Shown one piece after another: positions 1 through 8,225 of a stretch of DNA of 43,089 bases. Every line of letters begins with the position of its first letter. Position 1 is the first letter of the stretch. A program made the position numbers and the translations under genes. Origin of the DNA: Saccharicrinis sp. (lineage in GTDB: Bacteria; Bacteroidota; Bacteroidia; Bacteroidales; Marinilabiliaceae); assembly GCA_024635585.1 (NCBI GenBank), contig JAGXIP010000093.1, positions 1 to 43,089 of the forward strand, in the 5' to 3' direction. The notes below the pieces were generated by a model. That model was not told the DNA's origin and made no database searches. It saw only the letters and a list, made by a program, of their open reading frames with translations.

Positions 1-1
1 A

Positions 2-313
2 GAAAGAGGCCACATTTTGGAAAATATTGTTTATTTAGAACTATTACGCAGAGGCAACAAAATATGGACAGGTACGGCCAGAAATACTGAAGTGGACTTT
101 GTCTGTAAAAACCCAACTGGAGAAATTGATTACTATCAAGTAGCATGGCAAATGACAAATGAAGGTACTATAGATCGTGAGTTTGGGGCTTTGGAAAAAA
201 TCAACGACAACTATCCAAAATATTTGCTCACAACAGATTCATTTACACAAAATCGAAGCGGAATAAGACACTTGAATGTATTTAATTGGCTACTAGAAAC
301 AAAAAAAGAATAG
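2..313 (+). CDS. C-terminal part of a DUF4143-type AAA ATPase (partial, cut by window edge)
   Basis: The frame is open from base 2, with no real start, and ends at TAG 311-313, so only the last ~103 residues are visible. The piece reads GHILENIVYLELLRRG near the edge, followed by a short section with EVDFVCKN and YYQVAWQM. This is the pattern of the C-terminal DUF4143 domain of bacterial ATPases (often called ATP-binding protein, N-terminal AAA domain), whose nuclease-like fold carries an ExDFV motif. The cellular role of this family is poorly defined. The gene is unrelated to the carbohydrate genes downstream and marks the flank of the locus. The apparent TTG start at base 17 is not credible because homology continues upstream of it. 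Confidence 0.7.
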   Translation, partial: ERGHILENIVYLELLRRGNKIWTGTARNTEVDFVCKNPTGEIDYYQVAWQMTNEGTIDREFGALEKINDNYPKYLLTTDSFTQNRSGIRHLNVFNWLLETKKE

Positions 314-356
314 TTACAAACTGCAATCGAATTCTAAGACCTTCCCAGTCTCACCA

Positions 357-623
357 AACCTGGTTACCGATTTTCGGGAAAAGGGGATAGAATTCATCAG
401 TCTTAACGACAGCATCGATACTTCCACTGTCCAGGACCGGTTAACTTTCAACATCTTCGCCAGCTTTGCCGAATTTGAACGCGAACTAATACGGGAACGG
501 ACTATGGCCGGTCTGCAAGCAGCTCGAGAACGCGGCCGCATAGGAGGCCGTAAAAAAGGATTATCTCCGGAAGCCAAAAGAACAGCTTATGCATGTTATC
601 AGTTATGGATGGAAAATCCATAG
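357..623 (+). pseudogene. Truncated serine recombinase (resolvase/invertase) fragment
   Basis: One frame reads LVTDFREKGIEF, then LNDSIDTST, then FNIFASFAEFERELIRERT and AARERGRIGGRKKG, before a TAG at 621-623. These are the second half of the catalytic resolvase domain, the long E helix and the linker of Hin/Pin/Tn3-type serine recombinases. The N-terminal half with the catalytic serine is absent: upstream sequence in the same frame lacks resolvase features and runs into the preceding gene. The C-terminal DNA-binding helix-turn-helix is cut short at MENP. It is a dead remnant, probably of a mobile element or DNA inversion system that once sat at this flank. Confidence 0.7.
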
Positions 624-625
624 TG

Positions 626-713
626 GGGTCTTTTCGATTCCGATAAGACAGCAATTACCAAAAAATATTCTCCAATAAAATTATGGTCTTGATAATCGAA
701 CTGATAGAGACCC
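626..713. repeat. Imperfect inverted repeat downstream of the recombinase fragment
   Basis: GGGTCT (626-631) and TCGATT (634-639) are mirrored by AATCGA (694-699) and AGACCC (708-713), with unequal spacing between the arms. It lies immediately after the truncated serine recombinase and contains no gene. It could be a recombination site remnant or a chance structure. Confidence 0.3.
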
Positions 714-749
714 TAAACGAAATTTTGAATCTTTCGGTTGAAATGGACA

Positions 750-802
750 GTGAGATTTTACAATAATAACAAAACAAATGTTGAAACTAATTAAAATCTC
801 AC
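750..802. repeat. 11-bp perfect inverted repeat with 31-nt loop
   Basis: GTGAGATTTTA at 750-760 is exactly mirrored by TAAAATCTCAC at 792-802. The 31-nt loop is A-rich and there is no T-tract after the second arm, so a classical terminator is unlikely. It lies between the recombinase remnant and the promoter of the first glycan operon. The rest of the 624-944 gap contains no gene I can recognise. Confidence 0.4.
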
Positions 803-877
803 ATATCCCCATATAATAAACCATTCCCTATATATACCTAGAAATTTCTGAAGACTATTTTCGTTCCTGCTAATTTC

Positions 878-923
878 ATTAATCTTTTGTTAATTTTTTA
901 TTAATGTGGTAATTGTTTATTTG
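878..923 (+). promoter_or_regulatory. Putative promoter/operator of the GH99-like operon
   Basis: ATTAATCTTTTGTTAAT at 878-894 is followed after 21 nt by TTTATTTG at 916-923, which resembles the Bacteroidota -7 box TAnnTTTG (second base differs). A near-identical 17-mer (14 of 17 bases) with nearly the same spacing precedes a -7 box ahead of the sulfatase-oxidoreductase gene at 26255. The shared arrangement suggests co-regulation. Confidence 0.4.
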
Positions 924-944
924 CACACATAATTATTTAATTTG

Positions 945-3506
945 ATGTGTATGACAATTTTCTACTTTAAGCTCAAAGCGTTTTTATTTTTTTTTATTTT
1001 ATCGTTTGTGGTCACTACCACTTTATGTGCCGCCACCATAACCTTTGATCAACCTATCCAAGAACAAGGCATACGCTTTGTTGTGAACGGTGATGCCAAT
1101 GCAGAAGCTTACACCGAAAATGCTGTGATGGGCGATTTGAACTGTCGCTTTATCCCCAACGGGAAATACGGATATTTTAGGGCAGACGATGATCAGATAT
1201 ACAAAACGGATAAAAACCTAATTGTAAAACTCACCTATTTTGATGCCGGATCCGGACATTTTTATTTCCATTACAATTCCCTTGGTTCCAAGTACCAATC
1301 CATCACCGTAAAAAAAACCAATTCAAATACATGGATTACACTGACGGCTGCCATTACGGATGCCGCCTTCGACAATGCGCAAAACAATTCGGCCGATTTT
1401 CGTTTTTCCGGGGACACCTATATCAGAAAAGTAGAGATTACGGTGGGCGAACTTATTCCTGCCTCTGAACCGGTTCCAACGACAGGAGGCAGCTCTTATT
1501 CTGAATTTAAGGGCAAATCGGTTGCCGGATATCAAGCATGGTTTGCGGCCAACTCAACCAACAGCAATTGGGTCCATTGGCCAAAAGGCGGCGGTCAGCG
1601 CCCAAGGGTGGGCAATTCATCTTTCGAACTATATCCTGACATGAGAGATTATAGCCAAGAACAAAAGATAGGGACCGACTTTGCCGATTTTGGCAATGGG
1701 GAGCCTGCTACCTTATTTAATTCGGCGGATGTAGTAGATGTACATTTTGATTGGATGAAAGAAGCAGGTATTGATGGTGTTGCCCTTCAGCGATTTATTG
1801 GCGACAGTCCCTACCCTATTATTTCTTCGGAGATGGCCATACCCGTGAAAGTAAAGAAAGCTGCAGAAGCTAGGCAGAAGATTTTTTACGTATGCTACGA
1901 CATGTCATCAGGCAAGGACGAAAACGCCTGGGTAGAAAGCATTAAGTTCGATTGGGTATTTAATATAGAACAAAGCTATGAACTTACTTCTTCACCAGCC
2001 TATGCTACGGTAAACAACAAACCGGTAGTTCAAATTTGGGGGCCGGGATTCACTTCGCGCGTGGGCAACGCAGCAAAAACTATAGAGCTCATTCAATTCC
2101 TCCAGGGCAGAGGCTGTTATGTTATAGGAGGTGTACCAACGGGCTGGCGCTCCGAAAATCGTGATTCTAAACCTAACTTCCTGCAGGCTTACAAGACATA
2201 CGATATGGTATCGCCGTGGACACCTGGAAGGTACGGCAACATTAGTGCGGTGGATGCTCATGCCGATAATTACTGGAAGCCCGACAATACTTATTGCAAA
2301 GCCAACAACATGGATTACATGCCCGTACTGTTCCCGGGTTTTGCTTGGGCCACCTGGAATGTGGGCAAACCTAATGCTACCCCACGCAATAATGGTAAAT
2401 TTTTATGGAGACAGGCCTACAACATTAAAAAAGCGGGCATAAGCGAGATGTACTTTGCCATGTTCGACGAGTACGACGAAGGCACCGCCATAATGAAGGG
2501 GGCTACTGATTGGAGCATGATACCTACCGACCAATATTTTTTGACCCATAGCGCCGATGGCATGTGGCTCTCGTCCGATTTTTATTTGCGTCTCGCAGGG
2601 GCGGCCTCCTCCATGCTAAAAAATTCCGATCCTGCACAGGCTGATATATCCATCAATTATTCGGAGGGTCCTGTTTATTATAGAAACAGTTTTGAAAAAA
2701 GACAACAGCAATACCAAGAAAAAGAGGACGGCCCTATACTAAGTGGCGTCTATAATTTAGATCCATGTTTCTTCAACCCAAGTAATGCGGGCAATGTCAA
2801 TGTAAGCTCCGCAACGTGCTTTATTGCAGAGGAAGGCAGCAACTCAAAATCGGGCAGGTACCTCGTCAAATTTAAAGGAGAACCTATATCTGCAAGTGCC
2901 GCAACATATAGTTATAAAATTGCCGACGTAAAAATACCCGTTGTCGAAAATTTGCAACTGTCTTTTTATAAGAAAACAATTAACCATTTAGGCCGATACG
3001 CCAATGTTGATTTAGAATTTTCCTCAGGGAAAAAACTAAGCGCCCTATCAACATATATTAACAACCACGGCACAACCATGCACGCATCAGTGGGACAAGG
3101 CACAGTGAACGGTGATTGGGAAAATACCGTTTGTAAGATTGGTGAAGGCGCGTTGCTGGGTGATGTAATAACCAAAATCATCATCACCTACGACAGACCT
3201 GCCTCCGAAGGAACTTTTGAAGCCTATTTCGACGACTTTTTAATCGCATCCGACTTGCCAGCTTACACTCCTGAAACCAGTGTACAAAACTATGTTACGG
3301 GCACCAGGGTAGGGGTAGTCAACTGCACACTCCTTCTGGACGGTTTTGCCCCCAATTCACGGGTGCAGGTTTTTAACCTTAGCGGGCAGCTTACCTATTC
3401 GGGTGCGTTAACATCAAACAGGGTTTACCTTCCCCTCCAAGAAGGAATTTATTTAGTTACCATCACCAGCAAACAGGACGCTTATTGCCAAAAAGTAAAA
3501 TTTTAA
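945..3506 (+). CDS. Secreted GH99/GH71-like glycoside hydrolase with N-terminal accessory domain and T9SS tail
   Basis: Seen: a hydrophobic signal peptide (about residues 4-29). Next is a ~130-residue beta-rich domain (about 31-168) with LTYFDAGSG, NTWITLTAAITDAAF and QNNSADFRF. The GH99/GH71-like barrel spans about 185-560, starting KGKSVAGYQAWF. The motif FDEYDEGTA places E509 and E512 in an ExxE arrangement resembling the catalytic EWHEG of GH99 endo-alpha-mannanases. A second beta-rich domain (about 575-765) and a C-terminal T9SS type A sorting domain (about 780-853, ending GIYLVTITSK and a basic tail) follow. Established: this superfamily includes endo-acting alpha-mannanases. Inferred: extracellular endo-attack on an alpha-mannan-like backbone. 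ATG 945 is chosen; ATG 951 and a TTG at 942 are also possible. The next gene starts 23 nt after the stop, so they are probably cotranscribed. The N-terminal domain recurs twice in the sulfatase at 21243. Confidence 0.8.
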   Translation: MCMTIFYFKLKAFLFFFILSFVVTTTLCAATITFDQPIQEQGIRFVVNGDANAEAYTENAVMGDLNCRFIPNGKYGYFRADDDQIYKTDKNLIVKLTYFDAGSGHFYFHYNSLGSKYQSITVKKTNSNTWITLTAAITDAAFDNAQNNSADFRFSGDTYIRKVEITVGELIPASEPVPTTGGSSYSEFKGKSVAGYQAWFAANSTNSNWVHWPKGGGQRPRVGNSSFELYPDMRDYSQEQKIGTDFADFGNGEPATLFNSADVVDVHFDWMKEAGIDGVALQRFIGDSPYPIISSEMAIPVKVKKAAEARQKIFYVCYDMSSGKDENAWVESIKFDWVFNIEQSYELTSSPAYATVNNKPVVQIWGPGFTSRVGNAAKTIELIQFLQGRGCYVIGGVPTGWRSENRDSKPNFLQAYKTYDMVSPWTPGRYGNISAVDAHADNYWKPDNTYCKANNMDYMPVLFPGFAWATWNVGKPNATPRNNGKFLWRQAYNIKKAGISEMYFAMFDEYDEGTAIMKGATDWSMIPTDQYFLTHSADGMWLSSDFYLRLAGAASSMLKNSDPAQADISINYSEGPVYYRNSFEKRQQQYQEKEDGPILSGVYNLDPCFFNPSNAGNVNVSSATCFIAEEGSNSKSGRYLVKFKGEPISASAATYSYKIADVKIPVVENLQLSFYKKTINHLGRYANVDLEFSSGKKLSALSTYINNHGTTMHASVGQGTVNGDWENTVCKIGEGALLGDVITKIIITYDRPASEGTFEAYFDDFLIASDLPAYTPETSVQNYVTGTRVGVVNCTLLLDGFAPNSRVQVFNLSGQLTYSGALTSNRVYLPLQEGIYLVTITSKQDAYCQKVKF

Positions 3507-3529
3507 CCTTGATTATAAATAGAACGCTA

Positions 3530-5641
3530 ATGAAGTTAAATAGAATTATGATTGCATTAGGAGCTATCGTGATTATCGCACATAGCCCAGCTCAAAATTC
3601 GAATGTCGACTCGACTATAGAGTTTTTTAAGCTTAATGAATCCGGCATACTGTCTCAAGAGCTCAGTGATGCAATCCCTATTCATGGTTGTTTAACAACT
3701 TATGATCTTGTTTTTCCGGAATTTAAAAAGGGAATAATCAATAAATCAGATATATTTAGTTGGGTTGATGGCTATGCAACCATGGGTACATCTTTTATTG
3801 ACTTTAAAAAATTTGAGAATACGAGATATGATACCATCAGCACCAGTTATTTTGCCAATGCCTTTCAACTAGGATATTATCTGCTTATGGAATTAAAAGA
3901 TGGAAGGTATCTTGCTGTGCTGCCATTGGTTTCAGACAACGTTATGTCACACATATCAGTTAGTCATGGAAAACCAAAACTAAAGGTTTGTACCTATGGT
4001 ACAGCTATTTTTAACGGAAAAGCTCCCTTGTTTAGCTATGCTTTTGCTGCAGATCCTTATTCAGCTACTCAAAAATGCTGGGAGCTTGCTGTCGATTCGG
4101 AATTCTGTAAAAATAATGTTCAGTTACGATCAAAGAAAGCGTATCCTGAAGTATTCCAATACCTGGGATGGTGCACCTGGGAAGCATACGAAGGGAATAT
4201 CTCAGAGGACATTGTTTCTAAAACTATTAAACATATAAACGAAAGCTCTGTTCCTATTCGATGGATTATAGTTGACGATGGGTACCTCGATGAAAAGGTT
4301 CCACATGAAGGTGCAAAAAGACAATTGCTTAGTTTTGGAGTAAATAAAAAGTTTCCTAATGGATGGAAACCTATTACTTCTTTAAAAGAAGAGGATGGCA
4401 TTAAATGGATGGGCATATGGCGCAATATGAGTGGAGGAATGGGAGGAGTAAGTCCAGAGCATACCATGACTGAAATAAAGGATAACCTAATGGGTAAAAC
4501 AGTGCATCGAATAAATAAACCGTCCATGGAAACGGTAACTGAGTATTCTATGATTATTAAACCTGATATGGTCTCTTCCGAGAAATTCTATACGCAAATG
4601 GCAAACAATACAATAGAAGGGAAGTTCGATTTAATGAAAGTTGATTTTCAGACCTATAATTTTTGGATGTATTCCGGCACTGGAAATGCAGTGAATAGTG
4701 CCCACCAAAACAATCAAGCTCTTGAATCGGTTTGTAAGGCTAACAATATGCCTTTATTAAACTGTATTTCACAATCCAGTGTAAATGTTTTTAATACAAA
4801 ATATAGCATTATTAGTCGGGCAAGTGTTGATATTAAACTTGATAATGATAATATGGCGCGCACTGTGCAGGCTTTCGCCAATAATATGTGGTGGGGGGAA
4901 GTTCTGATAGGAGATCTGGATATGTATCACACTAGTAACGAAAAAACTGCTGAATATCTTACGATTGCAAGGGCGGTATCAGGAGGGCCTGTATATATAT
5001 CTGATAAACCAGAACACTTTAATAAGAAACTTATTGAAAAACTTGTATTTAAGGATGGGAAAGTCATTAGAGCACTTGCTCCGGCAGTGCCATTAAAGGA
5101 ATCATTATTTAATAATATGGGAGCTGATTGTTACCGGGTTATTGCACCAACTCGCCATCGTTCATGTGCTATTGCAGTTTTTAATTTTTCTGAACAAAGT
5201 TATAAACAAAGTTATATTAGTAAGAATGATTATACTTTTGCCGCAGCCAAGGAGCAGCCTTATACTGGTTTGTGGGAAGTACCCGAGGAGGGCTTAGTAG
5301 TTTATGACTGGCAAGATAATACGGGTGCCTGGTTAGATGCAGATTATAAGTTTGGTGTAGAAAGAATGAAAGGTAAAATCTTCAACATCGCACCTGTAAA
5401 AGCTGGATGGGCCGTTATTGGGCGATCTGACAAGTATCTTGGAGGATGTACATATCATATTGATAATTGTTCAGAAAAAATGCTAGAATTGGAACTAGAT
5501 GAGTCTGGACCAGTTGTGGTTTTTTGCAAAGAAGGAAATCCCAAAACAAATGCAGGGGTGCTATTATCACTGGGAAATGGATTTTATGAAATTGACATGC
5601 CAATTGGCGTGTTGAATAAAAAAATTAAGCTGGAAAAATAA
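3530..5641 (+). CDS. Secreted GH36-like (raffinose synthase/Sip1-type) alpha-galactosidase-like enzyme
   Basis: A 703-residue protein with a signal peptide ending near SPAQN, taking ATG 3530 as start because it gives a clean signal sequence. The central part contains YLGWCTWEAY and RWIIVDDGYLD (about 235-252), the hallmark of the raffinose synthase/Sip1 branch of clan GH-D. LMKVDFQ places a likely nucleophile at D372, and SRASVD places a likely acid/base at D434. Established: the family comprises alpha-galactosidases and galactosyltransferases acting on alpha-galactosides. Inferred: removal of alpha-linked side groups, perhaps galactose, from the target glycan in the periplasm. No T9SS tail is seen. 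It sits in an operon between the GH99-like and beta-helix genes. Exact specificity cannot be read from sequence. Confidence 0.72.
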   Translation: MKLNRIMIALGAIVIIAHSPAQNSNVDSTIEFFKLNESGILSQELSDAIPIHGCLTTYDLVFPEFKKGIINKSDIFSWVDGYATMGTSFIDFKKFENTRYDTISTSYFANAFQLGYYLLMELKDGRYLAVLPLVSDNVMSHISVSHGKPKLKVCTYGTAIFNGKAPLFSYAFAADPYSATQKCWELAVDSEFCKNNVQLRSKKAYPEVFQYLGWCTWEAYEGNISEDIVSKTIKHINESSVPIRWIIVDDGYLDEKVPHEGAKRQLLSFGVNKKFPNGWKPITSLKEEDGIKWMGIWRNMSGGMGGVSPEHTMTEIKDNLMGKTVHRINKPSMETVTEYSMIIKPDMVSSEKFYTQMANNTIEGKFDLMKVDFQTYNFWMYSGTGNAVNSAHQNNQALESVCKANNMPLLNCISQSSVNVFNTKYSIISRASVDIKLDNDNMARTVQAFANNMWWGEVLIGDLDMYHTSNEKTAEYLTIARAVSGGPVYISDKPEHFNKKLIEKLVFKDGKVIRALAPAVPLKESLFNNMGADCYRVIAPTRHRSCAIAVFNFSEQSYKQSYISKNDYTFAAAKEQPYTGLWEVPEEGLVVYDWQDNTGAWLDADYKFGVERMKGKIFNIAPVKAGWAVIGRSDKYLGGCTYHIDNCSEKMLELELDESGPVVVFCKEGNPKTNAGVLLSLGNGFYEIDMPIGVLNKKIKLEK

Positions 5642-5752
5642 TTATCAACTCCACATGATTCAGAACTTATAAATGACTTACAACAGTGTAAAATTCAAAA
5701 AATAAACAAAATAAAGAACTATTAGTCAAGGTAGTAAAATTATAATTCCCAT

Positions 5753-7780
5753 ATGAGAAATCAGAGAAAAATTCTTTTGTTTATTTTAACATTGGTGTTA
5801 ACAACAATGCTTGATGCTACAACTAACAAGCATCGACTTTCCCGTGTAGATGATCCGTCAGCAAAAACAGCAATGGGGTGGAATCGAAGCAATGAATCAG
5901 TTATTGCTAGCATAGGTGTTGGATGCAATTTGCCTTATACCGATCCTAACAAAAGCCTAAATAAGGGATCGCTCAATTGGTCGTCAGGTGCAATTGACAT
6001 CTCATGTGCTTCCAGCGTAAAAATATCCATGGATATTGAAGGTTTAACCGAAGAGACATTAGAATCAAATGATTACCTAAACATCTATTATAAAGTTGAT
6101 GGTGGCGCACGACAAACTATTTCAGAAAATACGGATGGTTTTGTTAAAAAAACAGTTTTTGCAAAAGGTATCAAAGGTAATAGTGTTGAACTCATTATAG
6201 AGGGTTTAAACAGTAACTCGGATGAAATTTACAATGTCACCAGCATCCTTATAGAGGAATTTATAGTGAGCGACGTTCCCCAAACGGTAACCATTATCCC
6301 TGAAGGAAGCGATCAAACTACCCAAATTAGAAACGCCTTAATCAATTTAAACAAAGGGGATAAAATTGTTTTAGATGGTGATTTTGTAATTAGTGGAACT
6401 CTTTTGTTACCATCGGATATTACCTGGGAACTAAAGGGAACGATGACTTTAGCCCCCATGAGCTTTGAAAACGGAAGTTTGCAACGCGTTACTTATAATG
6501 CAGACAGCAGGCATGGTAACGGACGCTATACAGTAATTGGTGCGGTACAGCCTGCTGAAAACATAGAAATGTATGGTGGTGTATATGAAGGCGATGGCGA
6601 CAACAATAACACGGAGCGCCTGCGTTTCATACAAATGATGGATGTTACAAATTGCCATTTCCACGATATGGAAGTCAATAATGTTTCTGATGACTGTTTT
6701 ACACTTGGAAACGGAGCCACTTACAACAAGGTTGAGCGTGTTATTGGCAGAGATGCCGGAGGAAAAATAACCAAAGATGGTGGTAATGCCATGACGGATA
6801 ACGGATCGAATAACATATGGGAAGATTGCCGAGCCATTGATGGCGGTAGCGACGGATGGACGCCAAAGTGCCAGAATAGTACATTTATCAGGTGTACCGC
6901 CGAAAACAACATGGGGCCTGGATGGGGTTTTTATGCACGTTTAGATGGCGTTGCTTTTGACGAGGGAATAGAGATTAAAGGTAACAAGCTCATCGACTGT
7001 GTAGGCTTTGGAAGTAAGCATAGCAGCGGAGTCAGTTTTGATATTTCATCAAACTGTCCCGGAGGTAAGGTTTTTGATAATTATATCTCGGGCCGATATT
7101 ACGACAATCAATCTGCAGGAGTTGAATTTAGAAATAAAGACAATGCCAACCTGGGTGTAATTAGAGATAACGAAGTCGATATCCATTGCTGGGGAAACAA
7201 GGCTTTAACTAGTTCTGGGAATAATCACTCTTGGGCTGGTGGATTAGGTGCTGAAAATGATAGAGATCATGAAATCACTAATATTTTCGGATCTGTTGTT
7301 TGTTATGACAATGTGAACAGGGATGTAAACCTTAAAGGGGCAAAAAATTGCAACATAAAAGTTTATCGTCCTAACGCCGAAAATGCCCCAGTGTTGGATA
7401 TGGGAAGTTCAAATACTGTAACCGTAACTAATTTTGACTGCGGAGGTTCGTTTTCTACATGGTGTCAGCAGGACTATTGCAATCCAATAAATGTAGGTGT
7501 TGCAGATAGTGAAATTCCATCCTTATCCTCATTGTCTCAAATTTATCCTAATCCCATTAATCATTCATCAACCATAGAATTTACCATAAAAAAAAATGAA
7601 TTCGTCTCTTTAAAAATCTATGATTTATCGGGTAAAGAGCTAAAGACATTAGTCCATGGAAATATGATCCAGGGACAACATAAATCTGAATTTAACAAAG
7701 CGAACTTACCCAGTGGAACCTATTTTTACAAGCTACAAGTCGGTGGTTTTATAGAAACAAATAAAATTGTTTTAAAGTAA
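5753..7780 (+). CDS. Secreted right-handed beta-helix protein with T9SS tail
   Basis: A 675-residue protein. A signal peptide (about 1-23) is followed by a beta-sandwich-like region (about 50-175). A parallel beta-helix region (about 185-560) is rich in short N/G/D-containing turns such as NVSDDCFTLGNG, GGSDGWTPKCQNSTFIRC and GVSFDISSN. A T9SS type A sorting domain (about 590-675) begins SQIYPNPIN. The fold is shared by pectate lyases, GH28, GH110 and epimerases. I cannot identify the family or catalytic residues with confidence, so the substrate is unknown. The protein at 19437 is a close relative over the first helix coils but lacks the second half. As the last gene before the hairpins at 7794-7944, it probably ends the first operon. 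Confidence 0.7.
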   Translation: MRNQRKILLFILTLVLTTMLDATTNKHRLSRVDDPSAKTAMGWNRSNESVIASIGVGCNLPYTDPNKSLNKGSLNWSSGAIDISCASSVKISMDIEGLTEETLESNDYLNIYYKVDGGARQTISENTDGFVKKTVFAKGIKGNSVELIIEGLNSNSDEIYNVTSILIEEFIVSDVPQTVTIIPEGSDQTTQIRNALINLNKGDKIVLDGDFVISGTLLLPSDITWELKGTMTLAPMSFENGSLQRVTYNADSRHGNGRYTVIGAVQPAENIEMYGGVYEGDGDNNNTERLRFIQMMDVTNCHFHDMEVNNVSDDCFTLGNGATYNKVERVIGRDAGGKITKDGGNAMTDNGSNNIWEDCRAIDGGSDGWTPKCQNSTFIRCTAENNMGPGWGFYARLDGVAFDEGIEIKGNKLIDCVGFGSKHSSGVSFDISSNCPGGKVFDNYISGRYYDNQSAGVEFRNKDNANLGVIRDNEVDIHCWGNKALTSSGNNHSWAGGLGAENDRDHEITNIFGSVVCYDNVNRDVNLKGAKNCNIKVYRPNAENAPVLDMGSSNTVTVTNFDCGGSFSTWCQQDYCNPINVGVADSEIPSLSSLSQIYPNPINHSSTIEFTIKKNEFVSLKIYDLSGKELKTLVHGNMIQGQHKSEFNKANLPSGTYFYKLQVGGFIETNKIVLK

Positions 7781-7793
7781 AAGGATAAATTCA

Positions 7794-7841
7794 ACACCCA
7801 GCAGTTATCACCCAATAGTGTGGCCTACTGCTAATGGGTGT
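7794..7841 (+). terminator. Bipartite hairpin, probable transcription terminator
   Basis: ACACCCA (7794-7800) and GCAGT (7801-7805) pair with ACTGC (7827-7831) and TGGGTGT (7835-7841), with a three-base bulge on one side. The 3' side is followed by the pyrimidine-rich CTTATTTCC. It lies 14 nt after the stop of the beta-helix gene, the expected place for operon termination. Confidence 0.5.
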
Positions 7842-7848
7842 CTTATTT

Positions 7849-7867
7849 CCTGTCTTCCGGCAGGCGG
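7849..7867. repeat. Short palindromic repeat related to CCTGCCT...AGGCAGG elements
   Basis: CCTGTCTTCCGGCAGGCGG resembles the elements at 21101-21122 and 36642-36660. These look like copies of a dispersed short palindrome found in intergenic spaces. Confidence 0.35.
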
Positions 7868-7905
7868 ACGTTCGACATGACAGTTGACATATTATAATTT
7901 TGAGG

Positions 7906-7944
7906 AGGGGTATTGAAAGCGGCGTTGCCAATTTCAATACCCCT
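7906..7944. repeat. 13-bp perfect inverted repeat (hairpin)
   Basis: AGGGGTATTGAAA (7906-7918) and TTTCAATACCCCT (7932-7944) are perfect reverse complements. The 13-nt loop itself contains a GGC/GCC pair, giving a long stable stem. There is no T-tract. It immediately borders the reverse-transcriptase remnant, so it may be a structural relic of a mobile element or a bidirectional terminator. Confidence 0.5.
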
Positions 7945-7955
7945 TCATGCTTAAG

Positions 7956-8096
7956 TTAAAGCTTCTCAAATCGCTTTGGTAATACTCCCATGACACCGTG
8001 TGAGTCTTCGGCATTCTAAGATCCTCTATCAAAATCATCGGCATAACACACAATAAAGTTCTTGCCGCTCAAAGATGAATCTCTTCTGCAAACCAT
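7956..8096 (-). pseudogene. Degenerate group II intron reverse transcriptase/maturase fragment
   Basis: Read on the minus strand from 8096, one frame gives KNFIVCYADDFDRGS, a stop codon, then NAEDSHGVMGVLPKRFEKL and another stop. YADDF is the catalytic motif of group II intron-type reverse transcriptases, and VLPKRFEKL matches the segment that follows about 20 residues later in those proteins. Only about 45 codons remain and they carry stops, so this is a dead relic. The rest of the 7781-8225 gap holds only hairpins and the promoter region of the GH38 gene. Confidence 0.55.
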
Positions 8097-8170
8097 TTTA
8101 CCCTCTCAGTGCTGATAATTTATAGAATACAATTCATTTTTCCTTACCTCATTAATTCTATTTTTAAAAT

Positions 8171-8204
8171 ATTAATTAAAAATTAATCCCCAACCATTAC
8201 TTTG
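8171..8204 (+). promoter_or_regulatory. Putative promoter/operator upstream of GH38 gene
   Basis: ATTAATT (8171-8177) is followed by ATTAATCCCC (8182-8191), the same pair of words seen ahead of 26255 with slightly different spacing. TTACTTTG (8197-8204) resembles the TAnnTTTG -7 box. Spacing between the repeats and the box differs from the other two sites, so this is weaker. Confidence 0.3.
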
Positions 8205-8225
8205 TGATTGATTAGTATATTGAAC

